Origin: Methylomagnum ishizawai
GTDB taxonomy: Bacteria; Pseudomonadota; Gammaproteobacteria; Methylococcales; Methylomonadaceae
Length of the DNA: 64,000 nt
Direction: 5' to 3'
NCBI GenBank assembly: GCA_945861705.1
Contig: CAMAVM010000007.1
Location: 38,049 to 102,048, forward strand
Part shown: positions 44,917 to 53,328 of the stretch, one piece after another
Layout: each line of letters starts with the position of its first letter
Position numbering within the stretch: the first letter of the stretch is position 1
Notes under the pieces: model-generated
The model's database searches: none
Told to the model about the DNA's origin: nothing
Seen by the model: the letters and a program-made list of their open reading frames with translations, nothing else
Made by a program: the position numbers and the translations under genes

Positions 44917-45103
44917 CTGCCATTAAGTTAAGGCATACGGAGTCAAAAAACATGTTTTTTGGTCTCTTATAAATAGCGAATGCCGACGCGCAAACCTAGG
45001 TTTGCACTCCAAGTTAACGCTGCCTCAACGCTTAACTGTGGGCAGTGATGCCGAAGCATGGGAACGATAAAAGTAGCCCGTATGAAGTGTAACGGAATAC
45101 GGG
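44917..45103. repeat. 187-bp duplicated repeat, copy 1
   Basis: It starts CTGCCATTAAGTTAAGGC and runs through AAAAAACATGTTTTTT (a 16-base palindrome), CAAACCTAGGTTTG (palindrome) and CTTAACTGTGGGCAGTG to GGAATACGGG. It is identical to 45597-45783 except for two bases by eye. Confidence 0.9.
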
Positions 45104-45186
45104 AAATCGCCTCTGCCGGACGGGGCATGTTGCCCCGTTCGTAGGGTTTCGACGTGGCACAAAACCTATCCATCGGCAAAACGTGA

Positions 45187-45211
45187 GTGACGGGGCAACA
45201 TACCCCGTCAC
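45187..45211. repeat. perfect inverted repeat at the break-point of a gene remnant
   Basis: GTGACGGGG (45187-45195) and CCCCGTCAC (45203-45211) flank a seven-base loop. It supplies the premature stop of the remnant at 45208-45282, so it lies at the junction where that gene copy was broken. Confidence 0.7.
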
Positions 45212-45282
45212 GCAGAGGAAAAAACCAAAACCATCCCTAGCAGCACCCCCAATCTACGTAATTTCGTGTTATTTTTGTTCAT
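45208..45282 (-). pseudogene. 5' remnant of a second copy of the secreted propeller gene
   Basis: It encodes MNKNNTKLRRLGVLLGMVLV and a few more residues before a stop, matching the signal peptide start of the gene at 45850-47004 (MNKYNTKLRSLGVLLGIVLL). The upstream 130 bases, including the ribosome site and palindrome, are also nearly identical to 47005-47130. The rest of the gene is missing, replaced by repeats. Confidence 0.85.
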
Positions 45283-45410
45283 GATATATCTCCAAATTAT
45301 TGTTATTGTTAAATTTAATGTTTTGTGAGTGTGTAGGCTGGGTTGATAAATCCAGCAAACACCGCCATGCTGGGTTTCCGCTAAGACTTCAACCCAGCTT
45401 ATGGACTCAT

Positions 45411-45505
45411 TCAATCTATTTCGGGTGTATCTTTGTGTACACTTATCCTAAAGTTGTCGAAACGGGCAGTGTAGTCCGAGCGTACGCTGTTCGGTCCACT
45501 AAGTT
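45411..45505 (-). pseudogene. 3' remnant of a second copy of the secreted LamG-like gene
   Basis: The last 23 codons (SVRSDYTARFDNFRISVHKD then TPEID and stop) match the C-terminus of the gene at 47133-47969 (ANYSARFDNFRISVHKDAPE). The same order, LamG-like gene then propeller gene, is preserved with the remnant at 45208-45282. The two remnants are therefore what is left of a duplicated gene pair. Confidence 0.85.
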
Positions 45506-45520
45506 GATCGTTATCAGCGC

Positions 45521-45592
45521 ATAGGATGTGCCGAGGCACGAGGCGCATCAATCGCGAACGATGCGCTTCACACTTCGTTCAGCACATCCTAT
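45521..45592. repeat. 72-bp palindromic element (MITE-like)
   Basis: Terminal inverted repeats ATAGGATGTGC (45521-45531) and GCACATCCTAT (45582-45592) are perfect over 11 bases. Inside lies a second inverted repeat, GCGCATC/GATGCGC. Its size and symmetry fit a miniature non-coding element. Confidence 0.8.
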
Positions 45593-45596
45593 AGTT

Positions 45597-45783
45597 CTGC
45601 CATTAAGTTAAGGCATACGGAGTCAAAAAACATGTTTTTTGGTCTCTTATAAATAGCGAATGCCGACGCGCAAACCTAGGTTTGCACTCCAAGTTAACGC
45701 TGCCTCAACGCTTAACTGTGGGCAGTGATGCCGAAGCAGAGGAACGATAAAAGTAGCCCGTATGAAGTGTAACGGAATACGGG
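45597..45783. repeat. 187-bp duplicated repeat, copy 2
   Basis: This copy differs from 44917-45103 at only two positions by eye (near 45738-45740). The pair forms 680-bp-spaced direct repeats that could recombine and delete the DNA between them, including the two gene remnants. Confidence 0.9.
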
Positions 45784-45849
45784 GCATCGAAGCCACGAAA
45801 ACCCGGATTCCGCAAGCCCCATCCAGGCTACTGGCTACCGATTTACAGG

Positions 45850-47004
45850 TTAGTGATCATATTTCAGTGTGCTAGGGTTAGTTTCCCCAAAGGTCAAATA
45901 CCACGGCTGTTGCAAAGAGCCACCATTTGCAGCAGAAGGTACGAAAATACTAAAGGTCTTAGTCCTCACGTTGTAGCGGCGGACTTCACCTGCGTGGATA
46001 CTCGTCACCGGGCCACTGACACCCGCTATAGGCCCGTTGATCGGAATAAAGAGGCGGCCTTGCGGGCCAAAAAGCAGGGCTTGGGCGAATGCCCGGCCAT
46101 CTGCTCCCACTTGGGATTGAGGCAGTGCGAGATTGATCTGGTCTACGCAACTACCATTTCTATCGAATACAAGAATTTTGTCGTTGTCGTCCGTGGCTGC
46201 ACGGAAGGCGGTGACATAGAGCTTTTTATCGGGTCCAAACACCAAGCCTTCTGGTCGGTGAAGATGTTGAGTACAACCACTGCCTGGATTACCAGCAGGA
46301 TTATTGACAAAAGTATCGACCAATTTACCCGTGCGTGGATTAAAACGCAGGATATAGCCTGAGATAGGGTCAAAATTGGGATCAGTTGGTTCTAGGCTAC
46401 CGATAACCGACACATATATCAGGCCGTCAGGACCACGCACTATACCGCGAGGAAAAAACGGAGCGGTGAAGCCGGTAGTATCGAAATTTCTAAGAAATTT
46501 GCCGGTTTTAGCATTGATCTCCTTGACATGTCCGGGCGGTTGGAAATTAGGGCCTACGCTGAACAAGTCGGCCACTAAGACAGTATTTTCCGAGCCGCGA
46601 ATAAGGCCACGGGGAATAAACGGGGAATCAGGATCACATGTGTTTCGATCAAGGGGCGGATTACAGGGAACCAACGCATTTAGGAAACTCCCATTATCCC
46701 GGTAGCGCAGAATTTCACCGGCAAAATCTTCAAAGACATTCTGGTTTACGACGAGTAGGCGGTCTTCTAAGAAAATCATCCCTCTCGGCCCTTCCAACCC
46801 ACCGCTGCCGGGTGCTACAAAATTGTCCAGATACTCCCCCGTTCTGGCATCGAATCGCTTTACCGAATCGTCAGCCCCATCACCGATATACAGAAAGTCA
46901 TCAGCACTTGCGGGCGTAATAAAACTAAAACTTGCTGCCAGCGTTAGCAAAACTATGCCTAGCAGCACCCCTAAACTTCGTAATTTCGTGTTATATTTAT
47001 TCAT
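45850..47004 (-). CDS. secreted NHL/SMP-30-like beta-propeller protein
   Basis: A 384-residue exported protein. The ATG at 47004 has GGAG eight bases upstream, and the signal peptide (LGVLLGIVLLTLAASFSFIT, then PASA) ends near residue 34. The mature protein repeats a motif of the form 'G-hhhhD-----VhRFDA-TG' (DFLYIGDGADDSVKRFDART, GHVKEINAKTGKFL, YILRFNPRTGKLV, EVRRYNVRTKTFS), about six blades, as in NHL or Vgb-like propellers. No membrane anchor follows. It lies downstream of the LamG-like gene, probably in one operon. The function is unknown; an extracellular binding role is plausible. Confidence 0.75.
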   Translation of the reverse strand: MNKYNTKLRSLGVLLGIVLLTLAASFSFITPASADDFLYIGDGADDSVKRFDARTGEYLDNFVAPGSGGLEGPRGMIFLEDRLLVVNQNVFEDFAGEILRYRDNGSFLNALVPCNPPLDRNTCDPDSPFIPRGLIRGSENTVLVADLFSVGPNFQPPGHVKEINAKTGKFLRNFDTTGFTAPFFPRGIVRGPDGLIYVSVIGSLEPTDPNFDPISGYILRFNPRTGKLVDTFVNNPAGNPGSGCTQHLHRPEGLVFGPDKKLYVTAFRAATDDNDKILVFDRNGSCVDQINLALPQSQVGADGRAFAQALLFGPQGRLFIPINGPIAGVSGPVTSIHAGEVRRYNVRTKTFSIFVPSAANGGSLQQPWYLTFGETNPSTLKYDH

Positions 47005-47132
47005 GATATATCTCCACGTTACTGTTATTGTTGAATTTAATGTTTTGTGAGTGTGTAGGCTGGGTTGATAAATCCAGCAAACACCGCCATGCTGGGTTTC
47101 CGCAAAGACTTCAACCCAGCTTATGGACTCAT

Positions 47133-47969
47133 TCAATCCACTTCGGGTGCATCTTTGTGTACACTTATCCTAAAGTTGTCGAAACGGGCGGAGTAGTTCG
47201 CACGGAAACTCCCCAGATCGGGCGCAGTATTATCTGGACGTGCGAACACGCCCATCGAACTACGTAACAGGATACCCGACGCGCTTGGGGTGGATATCCT
47301 TCCTAGACGATGTTCGTCAATGTAATACGTTGTTGTGTGGCGGACGAAATTGTGAAGCATCGTGATGTGGTACCACTTATTCAGGCGGATAGTCGTGGTG
47401 AACTTAGGTGCGCTGCCAGGAACTGCGCCAAAATCCCAGGCCTCCACTTTTCCGGCTGAAGACAAGCCGATTTCGCCTAGGGTTTCGCCAGCACCTGAGC
47501 GCGTGCTTATCGTTTGCGAAAAAAATTCGCCGTTTGTTTTTGGTTTCGACGTGGCAATTCGTAGGTCTGCATCGACGCGGGCGAAGGTATTAGCTGGTGT
47601 CACTGTGAAATCGACGGGATGCCGGTACGAACCAACGGCATCGTAAGGTGCTGTTATTCCCTCAGAACCTATTAGAGCATCACCACGAACCTCAACCGAT
47701 TGTTTTCCGCTTTTTGCCACAGCATCCGTAATAGTTGCCGCCGTAAGATTTAAGAACGGTGGAATTGCCGTTGACCACCCATCCGTTCCTAACAGTTGAT
47801 TGCCAGGCAGAAATATCGGTTGCTCGAAACTGGTCTTGTAAACCGTTTCCGCCCTCGCCGTATTAGCCATGCCTAACATTCCGACCACCCCAACCAACGC
47901 AAGCGCGGCAAGATTACGGCACTTGTTTTTGTTAGTGCCAGTTAGATTTGTTTTTATAGTGATATTCAT
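47133..47969 (-). CDS. secreted LamG-like protein, paralog 1
   Basis: The 278-residue product has an unusually long signal peptide (KCRNLAALALVGVVGMLGMA, then NTARA), then a beta-rich domain of concanavalin/LamG type (YKTSFEQP at the start, KWYHITMLHNFVRHTTTYYIDE in the middle, RFDNFRISV at the end). The 3' end has the pattern of an extracellular jelly-roll module. Paralog 2 is at 62117-62986 and a remnant at 45411-45505. AGGAGC sits nine bases before the ATG, in the shared leader GGAGCTAATACT. It lies upstream of the propeller gene. The family is not one I can name; the role is unknown. Confidence 0.72.
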   Translation of the reverse strand: MNITIKTNLTGTNKNKCRNLAALALVGVVGMLGMANTARAETVYKTSFEQPIFLPGNQLLGTDGWSTAIPPFLNLTAATITDAVAKSGKQSVEVRGDALIGSEGITAPYDAVGSYRHPVDFTVTPANTFARVDADLRIATSKPKTNGEFFSQTISTRSGAGETLGEIGLSSAGKVEAWDFGAVPGSAPKFTTTIRLNKWYHITMLHNFVRHTTTYYIDEHRLGRISTPSASGILLRSSMGVFARPDNTAPDLGSFRANYSARFDNFRISVHKDAPEVD

Positions 47970-48040
47970 AGTATTAGCTCCTTGTGGTTAGAGTTATTGT
48001 TTCTTCGTTAGCTAGCTTTACTATCTTTTTGTCGATTTGT

Positions 48041-48117
48041 GGGTATTACCCTTCACTTATAGACGTTTCTATGATACATAATTACCTCAATGTTGATACC
48101 CTACCTGTGGAGGGTAT
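48041..48117. promoter_or_regulatory. candidate operator palindromes between divergent genes
   Basis: GGGTATTACCC (48041-48051) is a perfect palindrome. ATACCCT (48096-48102) and AGGGTAT (48111-48117) form a second inverted repeat with the same GGGTA core. They lie between the secreted LamG-like gene and the LuxR regulator gene, where that regulator might bind. Binding is inferred. Confidence 0.4.
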
Positions 48118-48274
48118 TTGGTCATATAGCGTTGATTTGTGCGGCATCACTGAATCCTATGTTATTGAAGTGTAGGAATAAATCACTTAGTTGCAAGGGA
48201 TATAGCTATTACCACGAGGGAAAAGGGAGTTTTAGTGGGCTTCTTAATAACAATAAAAAAGGGGAGTGCAAGTT

Positions 48275-49390
48275 ATGAAGCAAAACCCGAAACACAGCAA
48301 CGCCATCGCTTATCTTCGTCAGTTGTGCTGTTCTGGGCTGGACAAGGAAACCGTGATCACGGAGTTTCTCCGCGCCGTGCAAACCGTGATTCCGTCTGGT
48401 AGCAACACGTTTTCTGGGGTTGATGAAAAATTAAACCCGACTTACCACATTGCCGAATTTGTCGTTGACGAATTAGATGAAGTAACTCCCCTAGTGCTTG
48501 CCGGTTATCTTACGCCGGAACGTTTGAGTCTTGCTGCGGTATGGTTCAGGCAACAGCCAGTGTTATCAGGCTGGAAACTAGTGGATGAGACGTTTTTTAT
48601 GTCTGACCTGTATAACTTGGTCTATCGCCGCTTTGACCAGCATCATGCGCTATATGCCCCCGTTATGGTAGATGGTAAACCAGTCGGTATGCTGGGCTTA
48701 CATCGTTCACGCCAACAAAAACCCTTCGATGCTTACGAGCAAGTGCTGCTCGCACGATTGTTGCCTTATGTGGCTCATGCTCTGCGGGGCGGAGGCAATG
48801 GCACTCAATACAGTGACAACGGATCGTTGGGAATGATTGTCATGGATACGCAGGGAACGATTCTTTATTTGACCAACGAGGCCAAGAGTTTGCTGGCACT
48901 GGCCTGTCAACCGATATTGTCCCTAGATGCACGTAACCAGGAAGACCAGGTATTATCGAAGCTGACGCAGTTGTGCCGAGACCTGCAAGCCATATTTCAA
49001 GGTAAACACGCCGCGCCGCCGTCCTGGTGCCATACCAATGACCGTGGCCGCTTCACCTTCCGTGCCTCCTGGTTGAACCGATTAAATAATGAGCAGGACA
49101 GGTTAATCAGCATGACCATTGAGCATCAAGAACCGTTGGTGCTTAAAATTTTACGTGCGCTGCAATGTTTGCCGCTGTCGCCCGTCCAAAAACAAGTCGC
49201 CGTGTTGTTGGCACAGGGAGTTTCCAACGAGAAAATCGGGGAACGCCTGAATATCAAGCTGTCTACGACGAAAGAGCACATCAGCAAAATATTTGCTAAG
49301 CTGAATATTTATCGGCGTGAGGAGTTGTTGCCTTTGTTGCTGGCGTTGGAAAAGCAAAGCCATTATCAAACTACGAGACTGGTCAGGTAG
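48275..49390 (+). CDS. LuxR-family regulator with GAF/PAS-like sensor domains
   Basis: A 371-residue protein. The ATG at 48275 has GGGGAG eight bases upstream. The N-terminal half reads like a GAF domain (HALYAPVMVDGKPVGMLGLHR near residue 130), with a PAS-like segment after it (GMIVMDTQGTILYLTNEAKS near 190). The C-terminal LuxR helix-turn-helix is AVLLAQGVSNEKIGERLNIK followed by LSTTKEHISKIFAKLNI (about 310-350). No cognate kinase is present. It is divergent from the secreted-protein genes, with candidate operator palindromes between, so it probably controls them, though this is unproven. Confidence 0.78.
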   Translation: MKQNPKHSNAIAYLRQLCCSGLDKETVITEFLRAVQTVIPSGSNTFSGVDEKLNPTYHIAEFVVDELDEVTPLVLAGYLTPERLSLAAVWFRQQPVLSGWKLVDETFFMSDLYNLVYRRFDQHHALYAPVMVDGKPVGMLGLHRSRQQKPFDAYEQVLLARLLPYVAHALRGGGNGTQYSDNGSLGMIVMDTQGTILYLTNEAKSLLALACQPILSLDARNQEDQVLSKLTQLCRDLQAIFQGKHAAPPSWCHTNDRGRFTFRASWLNRLNNEQDRLISMTIEHQEPLVLKILRALQCLPLSPVQKQVAVLLAQGVSNEKIGERLNIKLSTTKEHISKIFAKLNIYRREELLPLLLALEKQSHYQTTRLVR

Positions 49391-49471
49391 CGGCAATGGG
49401 TTTTTTTTGTAGTTTGGCTTTTGCGTTTTGGAGTTACAAACAAATAAAACGGTTGTTGGAGGATTTGGAAA

Positions 49472-49570
49472 ATGAATAGTATTTTGCTTGCTGTGATGAT
49501 GATTGGTTTTGTGGGTTTTTTGGCGCATCTCGCTTACGATACATGGCTAGATATAAAAAAAAGCCATTAA
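49472..49570 (+). CDS. 32-residue single-pass membrane protein
   Basis: MNSILLAVMMIGFVGFLAHL and then AYDTWLDIKKSH: one hydrophobic helix with a short basic tail. GGAGG lies about ten bases upstream. It is 81 bases after the LuxR regulator gene in the same direction, perhaps in the same transcript. Small single-pass proteins of this kind often modulate a larger membrane partner; none is identified here. Confidence 0.55.
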   Translation: MNSILLAVMMIGFVGFLAHLAYDTWLDIKKSH

Positions 49571-49583
49571 TCTAAGCGGCTAA

Positions 49584-52247
49584 TTATTTGACGGCATAGG
49601 CCGCTTTCTTAGGCTTGATGTTATCCAAGACATAGATAAGCTCCTCGCGCAATTGTTCTTGTTTGCTGGCATCAGAGATGGGTTGTAACTGCAAGTCAGT
49701 GATATAAAACATATCTTCAGCTCGGCTTCCTATGGTGGTGATCCTGGCACTGTGCAAGTTAATGCCCTGCTTATTAAATACTTTACCTACTTGGGAAAGC
49801 AGCCCGGACCTGTCGGTTGTAATGAGCTCCATGATAGTTTGTTTGTTTAGCGGATCCGGGTGGAACTTGATTTTGGTGGGGATAGGAAAGTGTTTGGCTT
49901 GCCTGGATTGACGATGGATATTTCGTTGCTCTTTTACGTTTTGCTGCTGCAAATTAGTCCGCAGGACGTTGCAGATATGCTTGATCCGGTAGCTGTCGTT
50001 GATCGGTTCGCCTGATTGTTCAAGTACTTGAAAGGTGTTCAGAACATAATCATCGTTAGTGGTCATAATTCGGGCATCCAGAATGGTCAGACCCAATTGG
50101 TCTAATGTCGCCGTGCTTAACGAAAACACCGCGCCCACATTTTTAGCATAAACAAAGACTTCCGCACTGCCTCGGCGGGTTTGTGAGCGCAGGATAACCA
50201 AAGGCAATTCCCGCTCGTTGGCTGATGCGATGGCAGATGATTGCCAGATGATTTCGTCGCTAGAATAACGCAAGAAATAGTCATCGCTGACGTGTTGCCA
50301 TAATTGCTCGACCACAGACTCAGTGAAATCGAGTTCAATCAAGGCATCTTGGGCTTCTTTTTTGTGTTCGAGAATACGGTCTTTTAAAGCTAATGGATTT
50401 TGCAAACCCCGTCTTAGTGCGCTGTGCGTTGCTGAATAAAGCTCTTTAAGTAGCGAATCTTTCCAAGCATTCCAAAGCTCCGGGCTGGTTGCGCGGATGT
50501 CGGCGACAGTTAGCAGGTAGATATGGTTTAGGTACTCAATACTGCCGACTTTTTGGGCAAATTCATGGATCACGTCAGGGTCGCTGATGTCTTTGCGCTG
50601 CGCTGTCATGGACATCACCAGATGATTGCGTACCAGCCAAGTAACGAGCTTAGTGTCATACGCCGAAAAGTCGTGTTGGCGGCAAAAATCCCTAGCTATA
50701 TCTTCGCCAATCGTCGAGTGGTCTCCTTTTAGGCCTTTGGCAATATCATGGAATAGCGCGGCAATAAACAGAATTTCCTGCTTGTTGATTAAGGAGAACA
50801 CATCATTGCAGAACGGTAGTTCATGCTTATGCTTGTCGAGCGAAAAGCGCCGTAAGTTGCGGATAACGAATAGTGTGTGTTCATCCACCGTGTAAATATG
50901 GAACAAATCATATTGCATACGGGCAACGATGTTGGCAAAACAGGGTAGATAAGCGGCCAACACACCATAACGGTTCATTCGCCGAAGTTGCGTGGTAATG
51001 CCGTATGGTTGCCGAAATATCTCCATAAATAAGTGGTTAGCCGCTTTGTTTGCACGAAAAGCATCGTCAATTAGGTGCAGATTCTTACGGATAAGCCGAA
51101 TAGTTGTCGCCCGAATGCCTTTAAGTGCCGTGTTTTTTTGCAGGATGAGGAAGATTTCCAGCAAGGCTAAGGGTTGGCGTTCAAAAACCTTATCATCTTT
51201 GGCTTCTATGTAATGGTTGATGACGACAAAATGGTCGTTCAGTGGTTCGGCTGCCTTGCTGGATTCGCCGAGGACAAAGCGTTCATTAAACAATTGCAGT
51301 AGCATTTCATTCAGGCGTTGCAGCTCCAAGATGGTCTTGAAATAAAACTGCATGAATTGCTCGACATCTTCGTTGTATTTCTGGTTTTCCGTACTGAAAC
51401 CGAATTGTTGGGCAAGATCGCGCTGGTAGTCGAATATCAGCCTATCTTCGCTGCGGCCTGTAAGCAGGTGCAAGGCGTAGCGTATCCGCCACAATACATG
51501 CAGGGCGGATATGAGTTGTTTGTATTCGGATTCCGGCAAAAAGCCGTATTGGATCAATTCCCGTAAGGTCTTGGAATTGTAGTGGCGTTTGAAGACCCAA
51601 GTGATGACTTGCATGTCACGTAAGCCGCCGGGGCCTTCTTTAATATTGGGTTCAAGGTTATAAGCGGTGTCGTGGTATTTGGCATGGCGGAGCTGTTGTT
51701 CCAGCATCTTTGCCGCAAAAAATTGGTCGGAAGGCCAGATTTTATCCGGCGTAATTTCAGCCCTCAATTTTTGGCACAGTGTTGTGCTGCCAGTAATCAA
51801 GCGGTTTTCCATGAGGCTGGTCATGATCGTTTGGTCGGATTGGGCTTCCATGACCGATTGCCCAACCGTGCGTACGCTTTGCCCCGGTTTTAGCCCAATA
51901 TCCCAAAGGAAGGTCAGGAAATTGGTCAGCATTTCCTGGTAAACGGAAACATTCTTGTCATCTAAAATGATGACAATATCAATATCGGAATGCGGAAATA
52001 GCTCTTGTCTGCCATAACCACCAACGGCGATTAGGCAGAGATTGTCGGCTTGGTTGCCAAGAAAATGCTGCCAACTTGCGGTCAGTATTTCGTCGATAAA
52101 ATCGGAATTTTCATTGAGCAGGTCTTTGACCGAAAGGTGTGGGTCAAATTTTTGCTGTAGTTTAAGATCGTTTTGCTTAATAAGCTGTTTGAATTCCTGC
52201 AACTTTTCTCTCGCGGAACAGCCGTTGAAAGCAATGGCGGTATTCAT
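49584..52247 (-). CDS. glnD: PII uridylyltransferase / uridylyl-removing enzyme
   Basis: An 887-residue bifunctional enzyme that uridylylates PII when glutamine is low and removes UMP when it is high. The nucleotidyltransferase motif GGYGRQELFPHSDIDI is near residue 80, with Asp pairs for metal. The HD motif for hydrolysis is LFHDIAKG near 500. Two C-terminal ACT domains (around 690-760 and 800-875) sense glutamine. Length and order match gammaproteobacterial GlnD. It overlaps the map stop in an ATGA arrangement. It coordinates nitrogen status with the gltBD operon 6 kb away. Confidence 0.95.
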   Translation of the reverse strand: MNTAIAFNGCSAREKLQEFKQLIKQNDLKLQQKFDPHLSVKDLLNENSDFIDEILTASWQHFLGNQADNLCLIAVGGYGRQELFPHSDIDIVIILDDKNVSVYQEMLTNFLTFLWDIGLKPGQSVRTVGQSVMEAQSDQTIMTSLMENRLITGSTTLCQKLRAEITPDKIWPSDQFFAAKMLEQQLRHAKYHDTAYNLEPNIKEGPGGLRDMQVITWVFKRHYNSKTLRELIQYGFLPESEYKQLISALHVLWRIRYALHLLTGRSEDRLIFDYQRDLAQQFGFSTENQKYNEDVEQFMQFYFKTILELQRLNEMLLQLFNERFVLGESSKAAEPLNDHFVVINHYIEAKDDKVFERQPLALLEIFLILQKNTALKGIRATTIRLIRKNLHLIDDAFRANKAANHLFMEIFRQPYGITTQLRRMNRYGVLAAYLPCFANIVARMQYDLFHIYTVDEHTLFVIRNLRRFSLDKHKHELPFCNDVFSLINKQEILFIAALFHDIAKGLKGDHSTIGEDIARDFCRQHDFSAYDTKLVTWLVRNHLVMSMTAQRKDISDPDVIHEFAQKVGSIEYLNHIYLLTVADIRATSPELWNAWKDSLLKELYSATHSALRRGLQNPLALKDRILEHKKEAQDALIELDFTESVVEQLWQHVSDDYFLRYSSDEIIWQSSAIASANERELPLVILRSQTRRGSAEVFVYAKNVGAVFSLSTATLDQLGLTILDARIMTTNDDYVLNTFQVLEQSGEPINDSYRIKHICNVLRTNLQQQNVKEQRNIHRQSRQAKHFPIPTKIKFHPDPLNKQTIMELITTDRSGLLSQVGKVFNKQGINLHSARITTIGSRAEDMFYITDLQLQPISDASKQEQLREELIYVLDNIKPKKAAYAVK

Positions 52248-53017
52248 GCTAAATCCATTTCTTCTTGGCGTAAGGTCAAGATTTCGTAGCCATTATTGGT
52301 GACCAGCACGGTATGTTCCCATTGTGCGGATAAGCTGTGGTCTTTGGTGACGGCTGTCCAGCCGTCAGCCAAAACCTTAACGTGGCGTTTACCTAGATTA
52401 AGCATCGGTTCAACGGTGATAATCATGCCGGCTTCAAGCACTTCGCCTTCGCCAGCTTTACCGTAATGTAAAACGTGAGGGTCTTCATGGAAATTTTTGC
52501 CGATGCCGTGTCCGCAAAATTCCCTGACGACGGAATAACGGTTACTTTCGGCAAATTGTTGTATGGCTTCGCCAATGTCCCCTAAGGTTGCACCATGTTT
52601 GATCTGTTTAATGCCAAGATACATGGCATCCTGCGTGATTTTAACCAGCCGTTTGGCATGAGGGCTAACTTCACCGACACAAAACATTTTGCTGGTATCA
52701 CCGTGATAACCGTCTTTAATCACGGTAATATCGACATTGATAATATCGCCGGATTTTATTTTTTTATCGCTAGGAATGCCGTGGCATACCGTGTGGTTGA
52801 TAGATGTGCAGATGGATTTCGGAAAGCCGCGATAATTAAGCGGAGCTGGGATAGTGCCTTGGGTATTCACGATGTAGTCATGACAAATGGCGTTTAACTC
52901 GTCCGTCGTCACGCCGGGTACAACATGTGGTTCAATCATTTCCAACACTTCGGATGCCAGCTTTCCGGCGATACGCATTTTCTCGATTTCACTTTCGGTT
53001 TTAATGATGATGGACAT
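52244..53017 (-). CDS. map: methionine aminopeptidase, type I
   Basis: A 257-residue metalloenzyme that removes the initiator Met. The metal ligands Asp, Asp, His, Glu and Glu are in the expected order, in VDITVIKDGYHGDTSKMF, FCGHGIGKNFHEDPHV and MIITVEPML, with the last Glu in AQWEHTV. The length fits type Ia. It is divergent from rpsB and co-transcribed with glnD, an arrangement conserved in gammaproteobacteria. Confidence 0.97.
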   Translation of the reverse strand: MSIIIKTESEIEKMRIAGKLASEVLEMIEPHVVPGVTTDELNAICHDYIVNTQGTIPAPLNYRGFPKSICTSINHTVCHGIPSDKKIKSGDIINVDITVIKDGYHGDTSKMFCVGEVSPHAKRLVKITQDAMYLGIKQIKHGATLGDIGEAIQQFAESNRYSVVREFCGHGIGKNFHEDPHVLHYGKAGEGEVLEAGMIITVEPMLNLGKRHVKVLADGWTAVTKDHSLSAQWEHTVLVTNNGYEILTLRQEEMDLA

Positions 53018-53034
53018 GGAAGAACAGTTTCAAG

Positions 53035-53117
53035 GTACAAGGTTCAGGGTGCAAAGCGGAGGATATGAGGCAAAAAACATGCTGTTTTGAACCTTAAATC
53101 CTGTGCCTTGTACCAAT
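53035..53117. repeat. imperfect inverted repeat (GGTACAAGG / CCTTGTACC)
   Basis: GGTACAAGG near 53035 pairs with CCTTGTACC near 53106, with further complementary stretches (TTCAGG-like and AACCTT) between. It belongs to the TTGTACCTTG-type repeats and sits between map and the rpsB promoter. Confidence 0.6.
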
Positions 53118-53144
53118 AATCTCCTGAGTTTAACAGAGTTCGGC

Positions 53145-53173
53145 TTGTTGTAAAAAGCGGTTTATGGTATAAA
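53145..53173 (+). promoter_or_regulatory. sigma-70 promoter of rpsB-tsf
   Basis: TTGTTG at 53145-53150, a 17-base spacer, then TATAAA at 53168-53173. It would start transcription at about 53180, giving a 149-base leader before rpsB. Confidence 0.75.
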
Positions 53174-53179
53174 GACGAG

Positions 53180-53328
53180 TTGATTTACACAACAAATACT
53201 CACGCCTATCGTCACGCTTGGTAGGGTGCTGGACTTAACTGGGTTAAGGCTGGTTACCAGGCGGGATAAGCGGAGGCTTAACCCAACCCGAAATCAAGGT
53301 TTCGGAAATATAATCTTAGGAGTAATGA
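53180..53328 (+). ncRNA. structured rpsB leader (candidate S2 autoregulatory site)
   Basis: The leader contains a perfect 9-bp stem, TGGGTTAAG (53240-53248) with CTTAACCCA (53277-53285), and GC-rich inner sequence. In gammaproteobacteria, S2 binds a structured rpsB leader to repress rpsB-tsf. The match here is by position and folding potential, not by a recognised consensus. Confidence 0.5.

Noticed and set aside
45283..45414. N-terminal extension (MNESISWVEV...) of the frame ending at 45208
   Set aside because: The same extension appears before the propeller gene because the duplicated spacer, including a GCTGGGTT palindrome, happens to be open. The true start with ribosome site and signal peptide lies downstream.
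44744..45849. CRISPR array suggested by recurring short blocks
   Set aside because: The repeats are irregularly spaced, mostly palindromic and lack unique equal-length spacers. No cas genes are present.
47005..47136. 44-codon extension of the secreted propeller gene
   Set aside because: It is read through repeat DNA in the spacer and would hide the signal peptide that begins at 47004.
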